IMG/VR virus record: IMGVR_UViG_3300006947_002434
Span: 1 to 57,172 of that record
Length of the DNA stretch: 57,172 nucleotides
Reading direction: 5' to 3' (one strand)
Source of the DNA: a virus
Part shown: piece by piece, positions 40,965 through 48,370 of the stretch
Position numbering within the stretch: the first letter of the stretch is position 1
Layout of the letters: each line of letters opens with the position of its first letter
Notes under the pieces: generated by a model
The model's database searches: none
The model's input: only the letters and a program-made list of their open reading frames with translations
Told to the model about the DNA's origin: nothing
Made by a program: the position numbers and the translations under genes

Positions 40965-41585
40965 CTAAGTTTTTATGTCACAAGACTCAATTAAGGTATA
41001 AGTAAATGAATTTCCATGTATGACCTTAGCTTGATTAACGATTGACATAAAATGGGCAAAGTCTTCTGATGCTGCTATTACTTGACAGCCTGCTGACCAT
41101 TTATCTACTCTTTTAGATTCACCATTAATTCTTGCTGTAGCTCTATGGATGTTAATACCAAAGATTCCTTTTTCTTCATTTTCTTCTATATGATCGTAAG
41201 TATTATCTTTATTAGCATCTCTCCATACAGTTATAGCTTTCTTCTGTCTTAGAGCTTCATATTTACCTTGGTGTAATCCTATTTTATGTGAACCTCTATA
41301 TTGTCCTGGAACTACTATGGCTACTCCTTTAGAATTCATTAAGTTTTCAGTCCAGTAAGTACCTGGATCTGTAGTACAGTTATAACATCCGATTTTCCAG
41401 TCACCATCGAAGTCTCTATAACTAATAGTCATATGGTCATCAAATCTATTTGTTACTCTGTTATTAGTCTCTGAGTTTCTTACTCCGACTATGTTAACAT
41501 CGTATCCTTTTATTGCTGTATCGTTAAACCATTTGTACCCTTTTGATCTAACAGCGTATTGTATTTGTTCGTAAGTGTAACTCAT
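40965..41585 (-). CDS. YkuD-like (L,D-transpeptidase) cell-wall enzyme
   Basis: 206 aa from MSYTYEQ; an upstream frame extension overlaps the 70-aa gene and is rejected. GINIHRA (H147) and WSAGCQV (C167) give the HxxG-like/(S/T)xGC catalytic layout of YkuD enzymes at a spacing of 20. No signal peptide. Probably a peptidoglycan-active lysis protein; a cell-wall hydrolase activity would differ from the usual transpeptidase. Confidence 0.7.
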   Translation of the reverse strand: MSYTYEQIQYAVRSKGYKWFNDTAIKGYDVNIVGVRNSETNNRVTNRFDDHMTISYRDFDGDWKIGCYNCTTDPGTYWTENLMNSKGVAIVVPGQYRGSHKIGLHQGKYEALRQKKAITVWRDANKDNTYDHIEENEEKGIFGINIHRATARINGESKRVDKWSAGCQVIAASEDFAHFMSIVNQAKVIHGNSFTYTLIESCDIKT

Positions 41586-41592
41586 AATTTTT

Positions 41593-41805
41593 TTATTTTT
41601 TCTTTGATGTATCCCATGATACTCCTCTTCTTGTAAGTTCCTTTTCAATAACATTACGCTTCTTTGGCGTACTTTTTCGTAAATTTAATAATTCTTCGGT
41701 TTTTGTACCACCAACGGTATAGTGATTCCATTTCCATTTCTGAGTCATTCTGCCGTTTGCATCTTTAATGTATTGTTTGGAACTTGGTTTTAATTTTATA
41801 GGCAT
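41593..41805 (-). CDS. Small basic hypothetical protein (70 aa)
   Basis: Lysine-rich and soluble: MPIKLKPSSKQYIKDANGRM, then KWKWNHYTVGGTKTEELLNL. Similar small proteins occur beside lysis genes in marine phages, but there is no known function. Confidence 0.6.
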   Translation of the reverse strand: MPIKLKPSSKQYIKDANGRMTQKWKWNHYTVGGTKTEELLNLRKSTPKKRNVIEKELTRRGVSWDTSKKK

Positions 41806-41817
41806 TGTATTTTCTTT

Positions 41818-42225
41818 TTAAAACTTATTTGCAGTCTTAATATCATCTATAGATTCCTGTAATTCTGATAAATCAACAGGACATAATAAATCTAAACTTG
41901 CTTTAAAAATATCTTCTTTGACTCCTTTATTAAATACAATTAAAGTTGGTGCCATTCTTATACGGAATTCTTTCTTTAATTTAAGTGCTGTTGATACATC
42001 GACTCTGAAGTATTTTGCTCCTTTAACCTTGTCCCATTCCTGAAAGGCATTTGCTTGATTGAATTCAGCCCAAAACTCAACTATTACAACATTTTGATCA
42101 TTATCTCCAAAAGCATGTCTTTCGTTTATTTTTGCATGGAATTCTGCTTCTGTGATAAATTCTTGTCCGAAACATAAAGTAGATGTTGTAATAATCAACA
42201 GTAGACTAAAGAGTGTGTTTTTCAT
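41818..42225 (-). CDS. Secreted thioredoxin-fold protein lacking CxxC
   Basis: 135 aa with a signal peptide (about 1-20). A thioredoxin fold is suggested by VVIVEFWAEFNQANAFQEWD (about 46-65) and RMAPTLIVFNKG (cis-Pro loop). The active-site WCxxC is replaced by W-A-E-F-N-Q-A-N, so it cannot act as a disulfide redox enzyme. A role as chaperone or scaffold in the periplasm is possible. Confidence 0.75.
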   Translation of the reverse strand: MKNTLFSLLLIITTSTLCFGQEFITEAEFHAKINERHAFGDNDQNVVIVEFWAEFNQANAFQEWDKVKGAKYFRVDVSTALKLKKEFRIRMAPTLIVFNKGVKEDIFKASLDLLCPVDLSELQESIDDIKTANKF

Positions 42226-42240
42226 AACTGTTATAATCTA

Positions 42241-42558
42241 TTATTGTCTTTTTTGTATTTCGTAGATACGTTCATCTAGTTTTTCTAACTTGTCTAAGAT
42301 ATCCTCTACGTCATCTTGTGTATCCATTATCGTTTGACGGATAAGTTCATCCTTTAAGTCGTATTCAATTCTCTCTATAGACGGTTTAGGTAATTCTTTT
42401 GCTTCTTGTATATCACCTTGTAATGTAAACCACATTCCTATAATTGTTGAAATAAAAACAATTACCATTCCTATAGTCTTAAGATCTAAAGAAAAATCTG
42501 GTTTTCCATCTCCATCTATATCTACTCCAACTTCAACTTTGTCTACCTTCCTTGCCAT
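42241..42558 (-). CDS. TM + coiled-coil protein (105 aa)
   Basis: VEVGVDIDGDGKPDFSL (Ca-site-like DxDGDGxxD, about 10-22), one membrane segment (about 30-45) and a coiled-coil C-terminus. The domain order (acidic loop, TM, coiled coil) suits a small membrane or spanin-like protein. Unknown. Confidence 0.6.
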   Translation of the reverse strand: MARKVDKVEVGVDIDGDGKPDFSLDLKTIGMVIVFISTIIGMWFTLQGDIQEAKELPKPSIERIEYDLKDELIRQTIMDTQDDVEDILDKLEKLDERIYEIQKRQ

Positions 42559-42567
42559 ATTTTTATT

Positions 42568-43767
42568 TTATTTGAAAGTATAATTTAAACCAAATGTAGT
42601 TTGGAATAACCTACTCTCCCACATTTTAGAATATTCACCTTCAGCAAATACTCCTAAGTTTTTTCCTACTTTCCATCCAAATGCAACTCCCATTGAGAAA
42701 TCTGACCATTGTTCTGGTTCAGCTCCTTCTATTAATCCACCTGGTCCCCAATTGCCTCTATTTAAGTATGTAAAATCTCCATCTCCTTTGATGTATTTGT
42801 GTTGAGGAAGTATTATGTTTCCGAATGAATGTAACCAAAAATTGTTTTTGTAGTGATAGAAATCAAATCCTACTATTGGTGCTAATTCTACAAATGGGTC
42901 TACTAAATCCCATGCTTCTCTATTATACCTATTAATAATACTTGGAAATACTTCTTCTCTAAATTCTAAATCTGTATTAGCTACTATATTACCATCTTCA
43001 TCTTTCCAAATCCAATCATTTGTTGTATTTCCACCTGTTGTAGATGTTGTATAATGGTCTGAATAACCATATTGGAATCCTAATGTGTACCAAGGATTAG
43101 TGTAGTATGGAGTTCCGTTTGAATCTGGAGCCATTTCATTTAACCATATTTCAAAAGGATTATATCCATATGCTCTATCATGTCCTCTAGCTACAACACC
43201 TGCTGATATAGAGAATTTCTTACCTATTGGTAATCTTGCTCTTAGTTCTGCTGATTTATAATTAAGATTGATTTTAGATACCTCTCTACTCTCTGCTTTG
43301 AAGATGTGGTATTTACCTGTATGTTTTAAAAATACTCTATGGTTTTTGAAATTTCTACCGTTCCATCTTTCATTTTCGAAATGAATTTGATACTCTAAAC
43401 CTTGTATTGCCGATGAAGGTGCTGCATATACTAATTGGCTTTCGTTACCATCGTAAAAGTTTTTAGGTTTTCTTTCGTAATCGAATCTAGCTAACTTTCT
43501 TATACCAATACTATATCGGTAATCAAATGGAAATCTATCAGTAACATCTTCTATATCTGGTATAGAATAAATACTCCCATCTTGGTTTGTTCGTAATACG
43601 TATGTTGGTTCTTGTGCTTCTACTGCATTTGAGATGTCTCCAGCTGCATAAACTGTACCATACTTTAAGAAGTCTTTGTATAGGTTCTCAAAGAAGTTGG
43701 TTTTCTTTTCCTGTCCTAATGCGGATGTAGAAATTATTAAACTTAGGATTATTAATAAGTGTTTCAT
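42568..43767 (-). CDS. Outer-membrane beta-barrel-like protein (399 aa)
   Basis: Signal peptide (about 1-18), then strand-rich aromatic sequence with many amphipathic beta segments and a C-terminal FGLNYTFK, the kind of strand that ends outer-membrane barrels. No porin family is recognised. Phage-encoded OM proteins are unusual. A function in masking a receptor or altering uptake is possible. Confidence 0.7.
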   Translation of the reverse strand: MKHLLIILSLIISTSALGQEKKTNFFENLYKDFLKYGTVYAAGDISNAVEAQEPTYVLRTNQDGSIYSIPDIEDVTDRFPFDYRYSIGIRKLARFDYERKPKNFYDGNESQLVYAAPSSAIQGLEYQIHFENERWNGRNFKNHRVFLKHTGKYHIFKAESREVSKINLNYKSAELRARLPIGKKFSISAGVVARGHDRAYGYNPFEIWLNEMAPDSNGTPYYTNPWYTLGFQYGYSDHYTTSTTGGNTTNDWIWKDEDGNIVANTDLEFREEVFPSIINRYNREAWDLVDPFVELAPIVGFDFYHYKNNFWLHSFGNIILPQHKYIKGDGDFTYLNRGNWGPGGLIEGAEPEQWSDFSMGVAFGWKVGKNLGVFAEGEYSKMWESRLFQTTFGLNYTFK

Positions 43768-43786
43768 GTCTTAATATATTTACTGA

Positions 43787-44011
43787 TTATTTATTTCCAA
43801 ATGCTTTTCCTGCTTCGGCGATACCGAAACACCCTAAGGTTACTATCACAAAAGAGTTGTATATAATATCATTGATAATTAAGTCTTTACCAATAAATCC
43901 CATTGCTAAGTCTGCTATGGCAAATATTACCATAATAGAGAACGAGACAAATCCTATTATGGATTTTTCGTTAATGTCGTTGTCGTTTTTAAATAAATCC
44001 TTAAAGGCCAT
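43787..44011 (-). CDS. Two-helix membrane protein, holin-like
   Basis: 74 aa with membrane segments at about 19-38 and 48-66 around a GKDLIIND loop; charged N-terminus. This fits a class II holin layout but no family is recognised. A CTATTTATA box lies upstream, directly behind the terminator at 44050..44083. Confidence 0.6.
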   Translation of the reverse strand: MAFKDLFKNDNDINEKSIIGFVSFSIMVIFAIADLAMGFIGKDLIINDIIYNSFVIVTLGCFGIAEAGKAFGNK

Positions 44012-44036
44012 TTTATAAGTTGTAATATTATTCTCT

Positions 44037-44045
44037 TATAAATAG
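44037..44045 (-). promoter_or_regulatory. CTATTTATA box behind a terminator
   Basis: Located between the terminator and the ATG at 44011, so a new transcript probably begins around here. Confidence 0.45.
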
Positions 44046-44049
44046 CACT

Positions 44050-44083
44050 AAAAAAAAGAGAATAGACGTTATATCTACTCTCT
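44050..44083 (-). terminator. Strong intrinsic terminator
   Basis: Minus-strand stem AGAGAGTAGA / TCTATTCTCT (10 bp, one G-T pair), loop of 7 nt, then a run of eight T. It lies 53 nt after the stop of the zinc-ribbon gene and ends that operon. Confidence 0.9.
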
Positions 44084-44136
44084 AATTTAATTTTTAGTCT
44101 TCGTATATCTGATCCTGTAGACCATGATATATTACT

Positions 44137-44361
44137 CTACTCAGCTCCTGTAGACTCTTTGGGGAGGAATTCTGGGTTAACATTTCCGCATTCTTTGCAA
44201 GCAAAGACGGGGATTGGTATGTAACTTGGTTTTCCGGTTCCTGTAAGGAGACCTGAAGCTTTTCGGAGGTGAACGACTTGTTCGAAATAGATTCCATTGC
44301 AATTTTCACATTTGACTGCAACAGTTTGGCTGTAATCTAAGTTTTGGGTTGGGTTTTGCAT
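44137..44361 (-). CDS. Zinc-ribbon protein (74 aa)
   Basis: CENC (18-21) and CKEC (54-57) with YFEQVVHLRKASGLLTGTG between. The same kind of ribbon with an LTGTG loop is found in many marine T4-like phages; function unknown. The frame at 44094..44321 overlaps this one and is rejected. Confidence 0.75.
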   Translation of the reverse strand: MQNPTQNLDYSQTVAVKCENCNGIYFEQVVHLRKASGLLTGTGKPSYIPIPVFACKECGNVNPEFLPKESTGAE

Positions 44362-44379
44362 TCTTTTAATAACAGACTT

Positions 44380-44685
44380 CTACTTATTTTTTTTTCTTCC
44401 TCTACGAGGTTTTCCTTTTGTAGCAGCTACTATGTCTTTTGTTTGCTCGACGACATTTTTTAGAGCTCCTTTGACATCGGAAAGCTCTTCCTTAACTCTT
44501 TTCACTCTTCTTTTTGTTTCGGCTACTGTATCGTCGATATCTTCTTTGATATCTGAGATTTTGTCTTCTACTGAATCTGGAATAAGGTCTTGGTCTCTAT
44601 CTGCGATAGATCCTTTGCTCCAAAAATAATAATAAACTCCTGCTCCAATGGCTAGAATTGCTAAGATAATTAAAACTGTTTGCAT
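44380..44685 (-). CDS. TM-anchored coiled-coil protein with Ca-like loop (101 aa)
   Basis: N-terminal membrane helix (about 3-19), then DRDQDLIPDSVED (thrombospondin-type-3-like Ca loop, about 29-41), then a long coiled coil and a basic tail. Could be a periplasmic scaffold or spanin-like protein. Unknown. Confidence 0.65.
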   Translation of the reverse strand: MQTVLIILAILAIGAGVYYYFWSKGSIADRDQDLIPDSVEDKISDIKEDIDDTVAETKRRVKRVKEELSDVKGALKNVVEQTKDIVAATKGKPRRGRKKNK

Positions 44686-44715
44686 AATTAATAAATTTGT
44701 TGTTGTTAGTATATA

Positions 44716-44746
44716 TAAATATACGGTTTTTAAAGTTCCGTGTTAA
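44716..44746 (-). promoter_or_regulatory. Variant promoter (GTTTA-N20-TATATTTA)
   Basis: TATATTTA at 44723-44716 with good context. At the -33 position the box reads GTTTA; AGTTT occurs with one extra base of spacing. Probably weaker. It lies within the bS21 gene end and faces 44380..44685. Confidence 0.6.
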
Positions 44747-44918
44747 ACTTTTTGGCATAAATTGCTGTTTGTTTTTGCTTACGCTTAACAGCACTAGGTT
44801 TTATAAAGGCCTGTCTCTTCCGTAACTCTTTGAGCAAGCCAGTATTCTTAACTTTTTTTTTGAATCTCTTGAGTGCTTGGTTGATATTTTCTTTTTTTCC
44901 TAGCTTTATTATTAACAT
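44730..44918 (-). CDS. rpsU: Ribosomal protein bS21
   Basis: 62 aa: MLIIKLGKKENINQALKRFK then TGLLKELRKRQAFIKPS and a basic tail, the signature of bS21 (RRRQ(A/F)(F/Y)xKP). bS21 binds 16S rRNA close to the anti-Shine-Dalgarno region at initiation. Phage copies of bS21 are known from marine and gut phages and presumably favour phage mRNAs. The promoter at 44924 leaves only 5 nt before its ATG. Confidence 0.9.
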   Translation of the reverse strand: MLIIKLGKKENINQALKRFKKKVKNTGLLKELRKRQAFIKPSAVKRKQKQTAIYAKKFNTEL

Positions 44919-44923
44919 ATAAT

Positions 44924-44954
44924 ATAATATAAGAATAAATATTCAATTAAACAA
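44924..44954 (-). promoter_or_regulatory. Promoter AGTTG-N20-TATATTAT (leaderless) of bS21
   Basis: TTG at 44954-44952, 20-nt spacer, TATATTAT at 44931-44924; ATG at 44918. Confidence 0.85.
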
Positions 44955-44966
44955 CTTTAATAGGTG

Positions 44967-45428
44967 TTAAAATTTTTTAAATCCTACTTTTTCAAACATT
45001 TTTTGAGCTCTTATGTTCCAATCATCACAATGTAGGTATATTGTTTTGATGGATTGTTCTAAGTTATGGCAAGCCTCTCTAACAAATCTGACAGTATGTC
45101 CATCTTGTCTATCTTTGACCATAAACATATTGTATAGGTAATCTCCATCAAACCAGACATAACCTAAAGGTCTTTCTGTTCTATCTCCTATTCGTTGGTA
45201 AACGAACATTACTTGGTCTTGTTTAAAACGGTTAAGTGCTTCTTCTAAGTCCCACATATCTTTCCACTGTACTTGTGAATTGAATGAGCTAATACAAGAC
45301 TTAATTAACTTATGCCACTTATGTGCATTTCCTCCAGTAAGTTTTAAAGCAAAGAAACCGTGCGGTACTATATCACTTGCTATATTTTCTAGATCTGCTG
45401 AGTAGTATATTTTAGAGGATTTCATCAC
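44967..45428 (-). CDS. GNAT-family acetyltransferase
   Basis: 153 aa. RPLGYVWFDGDYLYNMFMVKD (beta-4/beta-5 region), TVRFVREACHNLEQS (CoA-binding helix) and NIRAQKMFEKVGFKKF (C-terminal GNAT signature). Substrate unknown; might modify host proteins. Overlaps the 77-aa gene by 17 nt. Confidence 0.8.
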   Translation of the reverse strand: MMKSSKIYYSADLENIASDIVPHGFFALKLTGGNAHKWHKLIKSCISSFNSQVQWKDMWDLEEALNRFKQDQVMFVYQRIGDRTERPLGYVWFDGDYLYNMFMVKDRQDGHTVRFVREACHNLEQSIKTIYLHCDDWNIRAQKMFEKVGFKKF

Positions 45429-45645
45429 AAGCTATCTGTAACCCTAACAATAAGGAAGCTGAATTATATTCTTTCTGCACCTCAGCCGCTCGAGTTTGAA
45501 CCTGTACAATCTTATTTGCTTTTGTAGCTTTAGCTAACAATTCCAGGATTTGATCACTTCTTCTTTCATCAGGGGATTTATCAAGGCCGAACATTTCATC
45601 TTTTTCCGCCATATTTTCATAATACTTGGTAACTGAGTCTGACAT
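45412..45645 (-). CDS. Hypothetical helical protein (77 aa)
   Basis: Charged, helical throughout (DERRSDQILELLAKATKANK). No family recognised. It is the middle of a five-gene unit behind the promoter at 45938..45968. Confidence 0.55.
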   Translation of the reverse strand: MSDSVTKYYENMAEKDEMFGLDKSPDERRSDQILELLAKATKANKIVQVQTRAAEVQKEYNSASLLLGLQIACDEIL

Positions 45646-45648
45646 AAC

Positions 45649-45762
45649 TTATTGTTTTTTATTTTTTTTGTTTAATATGACGCGATTTAATTCACGGAAT
45701 AGTAAAGACGTTGGGTTATGAGCTATATGTCGCATTTTACTTTTAGTTCCTAGTGCTTTCAT
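45649..45762 (-). CDS. Very small basic protein (37 aa)
   Basis: The frame starts MKALGTKSKMRHIAHNPTSL and ends RVILNKKNKKQ. ATGA overlap with the preceding gene supports translation. Arg/Lys-rich; RNA- or DNA-binding possible. Confidence 0.5.
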   Translation of the reverse strand: MKALGTKSKMRHIAHNPTSLLFRELNRVILNKKNKKQ

Positions 45763-45929
45763 ATTGCTTGATCCGGATAAAAATTATCGAAATCGTCTTT
45801 ATTATGTTTTTGTTTTCTTTTATATTTAGACTTATCTTCGTGATCTTTCTGTACCATTCGACGTCTCGATAGTTGAGCTAACTCCCCTACCGTGTACTTT
45901 TCTTGGCCGATTATATCTCGATTTTTCAT
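45759..45929 (-). CDS. Small basic protein (56 aa)
   Basis: The frame starts MKNRDIIGQEKYTVGELAQL, then SRRRMVQKDHEDKSKYKRKQ and an acidic end (DDFDNFYPDQAI). First gene after the promoter at 45938..45968. No family recognised. Confidence 0.6.
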   Translation of the reverse strand: MKNRDIIGQEKYTVGELAQLSRRRMVQKDHEDKSKYKRKQKHNKDDFDNFYPDQAI

Positions 45930-45937
45930 CTTATATA

Positions 45938-45968
45938 TAAATATACGAAAAAAATAGATTAGAACCTA
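45938..45968 (-). promoter_or_regulatory. Variant promoter (ACTAG-N20-TATATTTA)
   Basis: TATATTTA at 45945-45938; 20 nt upstream the -33 box reads ACTAG instead of AGTTG, exactly as at 54906. Confidence 0.65.
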
Positions 45969-46037
45969 GTATTAATGGTTTTATCTTCCAAGTCTGCCCT
46001 ATATAATGCCCGGTGGCTGTCGGAAGGTTCGTAGAAT

Positions 46038-46070
46038 TTGCGCGTGGTAGAGAGAAAAACGCCCTCGCCC
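46038..46070. repeat. GC-rich repeated element, copy 2
   Basis: Plus strand TTGCGCGTGG, T, AGAGAGAAAAACGCC and CTCGCCC; the same outer parts as the copy at 902..947, without the inserted hairpin. It lies in a 217-nt gene-free gap between the terminator at 46091 and the promoter at 45938. Confidence 0.6.
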
Positions 46071-46090
46071 GTGATTTTGTCGTAAAATAG

Positions 46091-46126
46091 AAAAAGATCT
46101 TACCGTTTTTATTGATAAGATCCTTT
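46091..46126 (-). terminator. Intrinsic terminator after the chaperonin/histone unit
   Basis: Minus-strand stem GATCTTA / TAAGATC (7 bp; extended by A-T/G-T pairs to 11) with a 13-nt loop and a T run (TTTTT, then CTATTTT). It closes the groS-groL-histone unit. Confidence 0.75.
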
Positions 46127-46146
46127 ACTTTATTAACTACTTGTTT

Positions 46147-46317
46147 TTAACTCTTATCTTCGTTCACTGAAGCTTTTCTGTAATCTGTGCATAATTTTTT
46201 AACTGCTCCAATTGCTGCTCTTGCTCTTCGTTGAGAAACTTTAGTTGATCCGTTGTGTTCAGTTTCAAATTCTCCAAAGTGTTCTACGATTTGTTCAAAT
46301 AATTCTTGTTTAGTCAT
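46147..46317 (-). CDS. Histone H1-like small basic protein
   Basis: 56 aa. VSQRRARAAIGAVKKLCTDYRKASV (about 27-51) resembles the RARKA...EIKKL...YRK(A/V)S repeat of short Hc1/histone-like proteins in Bacteroidota and marine phages. Probably DNA-binding. It follows groEL directly, with a 19-nt gap. Confidence 0.7.
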   Translation of the reverse strand: MTKQELFEQIVEHFGEFETEHNGSTKVSQRRARAAIGAVKKLCTDYRKASVNEDKS

Positions 46318-46336
46318 AATCTTAATTTTAATTTAA

Positions 46337-47995
46337 TTATTGCATCATCATACTAGGATCTATTCCTGGCATACTTGGTGCGTTGTTTTCTTCTTTAATA
46401 TTAGTTATTAGTGCTTCAGTGGTTAACATTGTACCAGCGACACTAGCTGCATTTTCTAAAGCTAATCTAGTTACTTTAGTAGGATCTATCACTCCCTCGT
46501 CAAACATATTTACATACTGACCTGTTCTAGTATTATATCCATGCCATTCATCTTTACTGGTGGTAACTATTTTGGAAATCTCTACAACCTTATCTCTTGC
46601 AATTCCTGCATTAGTTAAGATGGTGCAAAATGGTGTACCACAAGCTTCAAGTAATGTAGTAAAGCCTAGTGCTTCGCTTTCATTATCTGTATAACTCCAT
46701 AATTCCGGATCGTCATATAGCTCTTTACTCGCTCTTAGTAATGCTACTCCTCCTCCAGGTAAGAAACCTTCTTCTAAGGCTGCTTTTGTTGCGTGAAGAG
46801 CGTCGTCTACACGATCCTTTTTTTCTTTCATTTCAACTTCAGTCATTCCACCTACATATACGATAGCTACTCCTCCTACGAATTTTGCTAATCTATCTTG
46901 TAAAGTTTCTTTCTCGTATGGTGATTTAGTTTCATCTACTTGAGTCTGTATCTCTGATACTCTTTGTTCGATTGATGCTTGGTCTCCATTAGCGTCAATA
47001 ATAGTTGTGTTATCTTTACCAACAGTTACTTTCTTAGCGGAACCTAACCACTCAGGTTTATATTTATCTAATCTCATTCCTTTCTCTCCTGAGATTACTG
47101 TACCTCCTGTTAATGTAGCGATATCTTCTAGCATAGCTTTCTTTCTGTCTCCAAATTCAGGAGATTTAACTGCTACACACCCTAAGATACCTCTCATTTT
47201 ATTTACTACTAGAGTAGAAAGTGCTTCACCGTCTATATCATCTGCAATAATCAGTAATGATTTATTCTTATTAGAGCATCCTTCTAATATAGGAAGTAAT
47301 TCTTTTACTTGCGTAAGTTTCTTATCTGTGATTAGTATTAACGGATTTTGAAGGACAGCTTGCATAGAACTATTATCAGTAACAAAATATGGAGACTTAT
47401 AACCTCTGTTGAATTGCATTCCTTCAACTGTTTCTAAATACGTATCTCCTGTTTTCGACTCTTCAATCGTAACGACACCGTCACGACCTACTTTATCCAT
47501 GGCTGTGGAAATCAGTTCCCCTACTTCGGAATCATTATTAGCTGAAATGGTAGCTATTTGTTTAAGCTGCCCTTCATCCGTAATTTCTTTAGATTGAAGC
47601 TCTAATGCATCAATTACTTTAACAGTTGCTTTATCAATACCTCTTTTAAGGTCTACTAAATTAACTGTATTGTCTTTAGATGCTTCTAATCCTTGTTGGT
47701 AAATTGATGCTGCTAACAAGGTAGATGTTGTTGTACCATCTCCTGCTGCGTCTGCTGTTTTAATCGAAGCCTGTTTAACTAACTGTGCTCCGATATTTTC
47801 TTCAATATCTTCTAATTCGATACCTTTGGCTACTGTAACTCCATCCTTAGATGATATAGGAAAGCCTTGCTTTTGCTCTATAATTACATTACGGCCTGAT
47901 GGCCCTAAAGTGGCTGTTACTGCCTTTGATAACTTTTCTACTCCGGTTACTAGTTTTAATCTAGCTTCATCGGAAAATAAAATTTTATTGCTCAT
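46337..47995 (-). CDS. groL: Chaperonin GroEL
   Basis: 552 aa, full length for Gro[15 protein letters not shown] (apical/equatorial N-part), [16 protein letters not shown] (ATP site), [12 protein letters not shown] (GGG motif). The C-terminus ends [10 protein letters not shown] without a long GGM tail. With the phage GroES it would fold large phage proteins. Only 1 nt separates it from groES. Confidence 0.95.
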   Translation of the reverse strand: MSNKILFSDEARLKLVTGVEKLSKAVTATLGPSGRNVIIEQKQGFPISSKDGVTVAKGIELEDIEENIGAQLVKQASIKTADAAGDGTTTSTLLAASIYQQGLEASKDNTVNLVDLKRGIDKATVKVIDALELQSKEITDEGQLKQIATISANNDSEVGELISTAMDKVGRDGVVTIEESKTGDTYLETVEGMQFNRGYKSPYFVTDNSSMQAVLQNPLILITDKKLTQVKELLPILEGCSNKNKSLLIIADDIDGEALSTLVVNKMRGILGCVAVKSPEFGDRKKAMLEDIATLTGGTVISGEKGMRLDKYKPEWLGSAKKVTVGKDNTTIIDANGDQASIEQRVSEIQTQVDETKSPYEKETLQDRLAKFVGGVAIVYVGGMTEVEMKEKKDRVDDALHATKAALEEGFLPGGGVALLRASKELYDDPELWSYTDNESEALGFTTLLEACGTPFCTILTNAGIARDKVVEISKIVTTSKDEWHGYNTRTGQYVNMFDEGVIDPTKVTRLALENAASVAGTMLTTEALITNIKEENNAPSMPGIDPSMMMQ

Positions 47996-47996
47996 A

Positions 47997-48302
47997 TTAC
48001 TCTTTTGATTTTTTAATTACTGCTAAAATTTCTCTATCTTGTGCTATTAGGTACTCTTCTCCTTCGAAGTCAATTCGCATAGAACCTATTTTAGGAATTA
48101 GTACTACATCTCCTACTTTACAAGACCTAACGGAAATTAATTTGCCGTAATCGGATATTCGGCCTGGGCCTATAGCTACTACTGTGCCCATTTCTGGTTT
48201 TTCTTTTCCCATATCAGGTACTACGATTGAACCGTACATTTGTTCTCCATCGTCGATAGATTTTATTATAATTCTATCATTACAAGGATTTAATTTTTTC
48301 AT
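47997..48302 (-). CDS. groS: Co-chaperonin GroES
   Basis: 101 aa: NPCNDRIIIKSIDDGEQ start, a mobile loop (YGSIVVPDMGKEKPEMGTVV) and VGDVVLIPKIGSMRIDFEGEEYLIAQDRE, the GroES beta-barrel. It caps the co-encoded GroEL. The promoter at 48324 lies 21 nt upstream. Confidence 0.93.
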   Translation of the reverse strand: MKKLNPCNDRIIIKSIDDGEQMYGSIVVPDMGKEKPEMGTVVAIGPGRISDYGKLISVRSCKVGDVVLIPKIGSMRIDFEGEEYLIAQDREILAVIKKSKE

Positions 48303-48323
48303 ATTTAGATAACGTTTATTTAA

Positions 48324-48354
48324 TTAATATAGTAAAAATAAATGAGGGATCCAA
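48324..48354 (-). promoter_or_regulatory. Promoter AGTTG-N20-TATATTAA of groES-groEL
   Basis: TTG at 48354-48352, 20-nt spacer, TATATTAA at 48331-48324; ATG at 48302. Confidence 0.8.
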
Positions 48355-48370
48355 CTCCAAATGGATTTAT

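Noticed and set aside
44094-44321. Overlapping 75-codon minus-strand frame
   Set aside because: The alternative frame at 44137..44361 has a clear CxxC/CxxC ribbon and a proper start, and both cannot be the main product.
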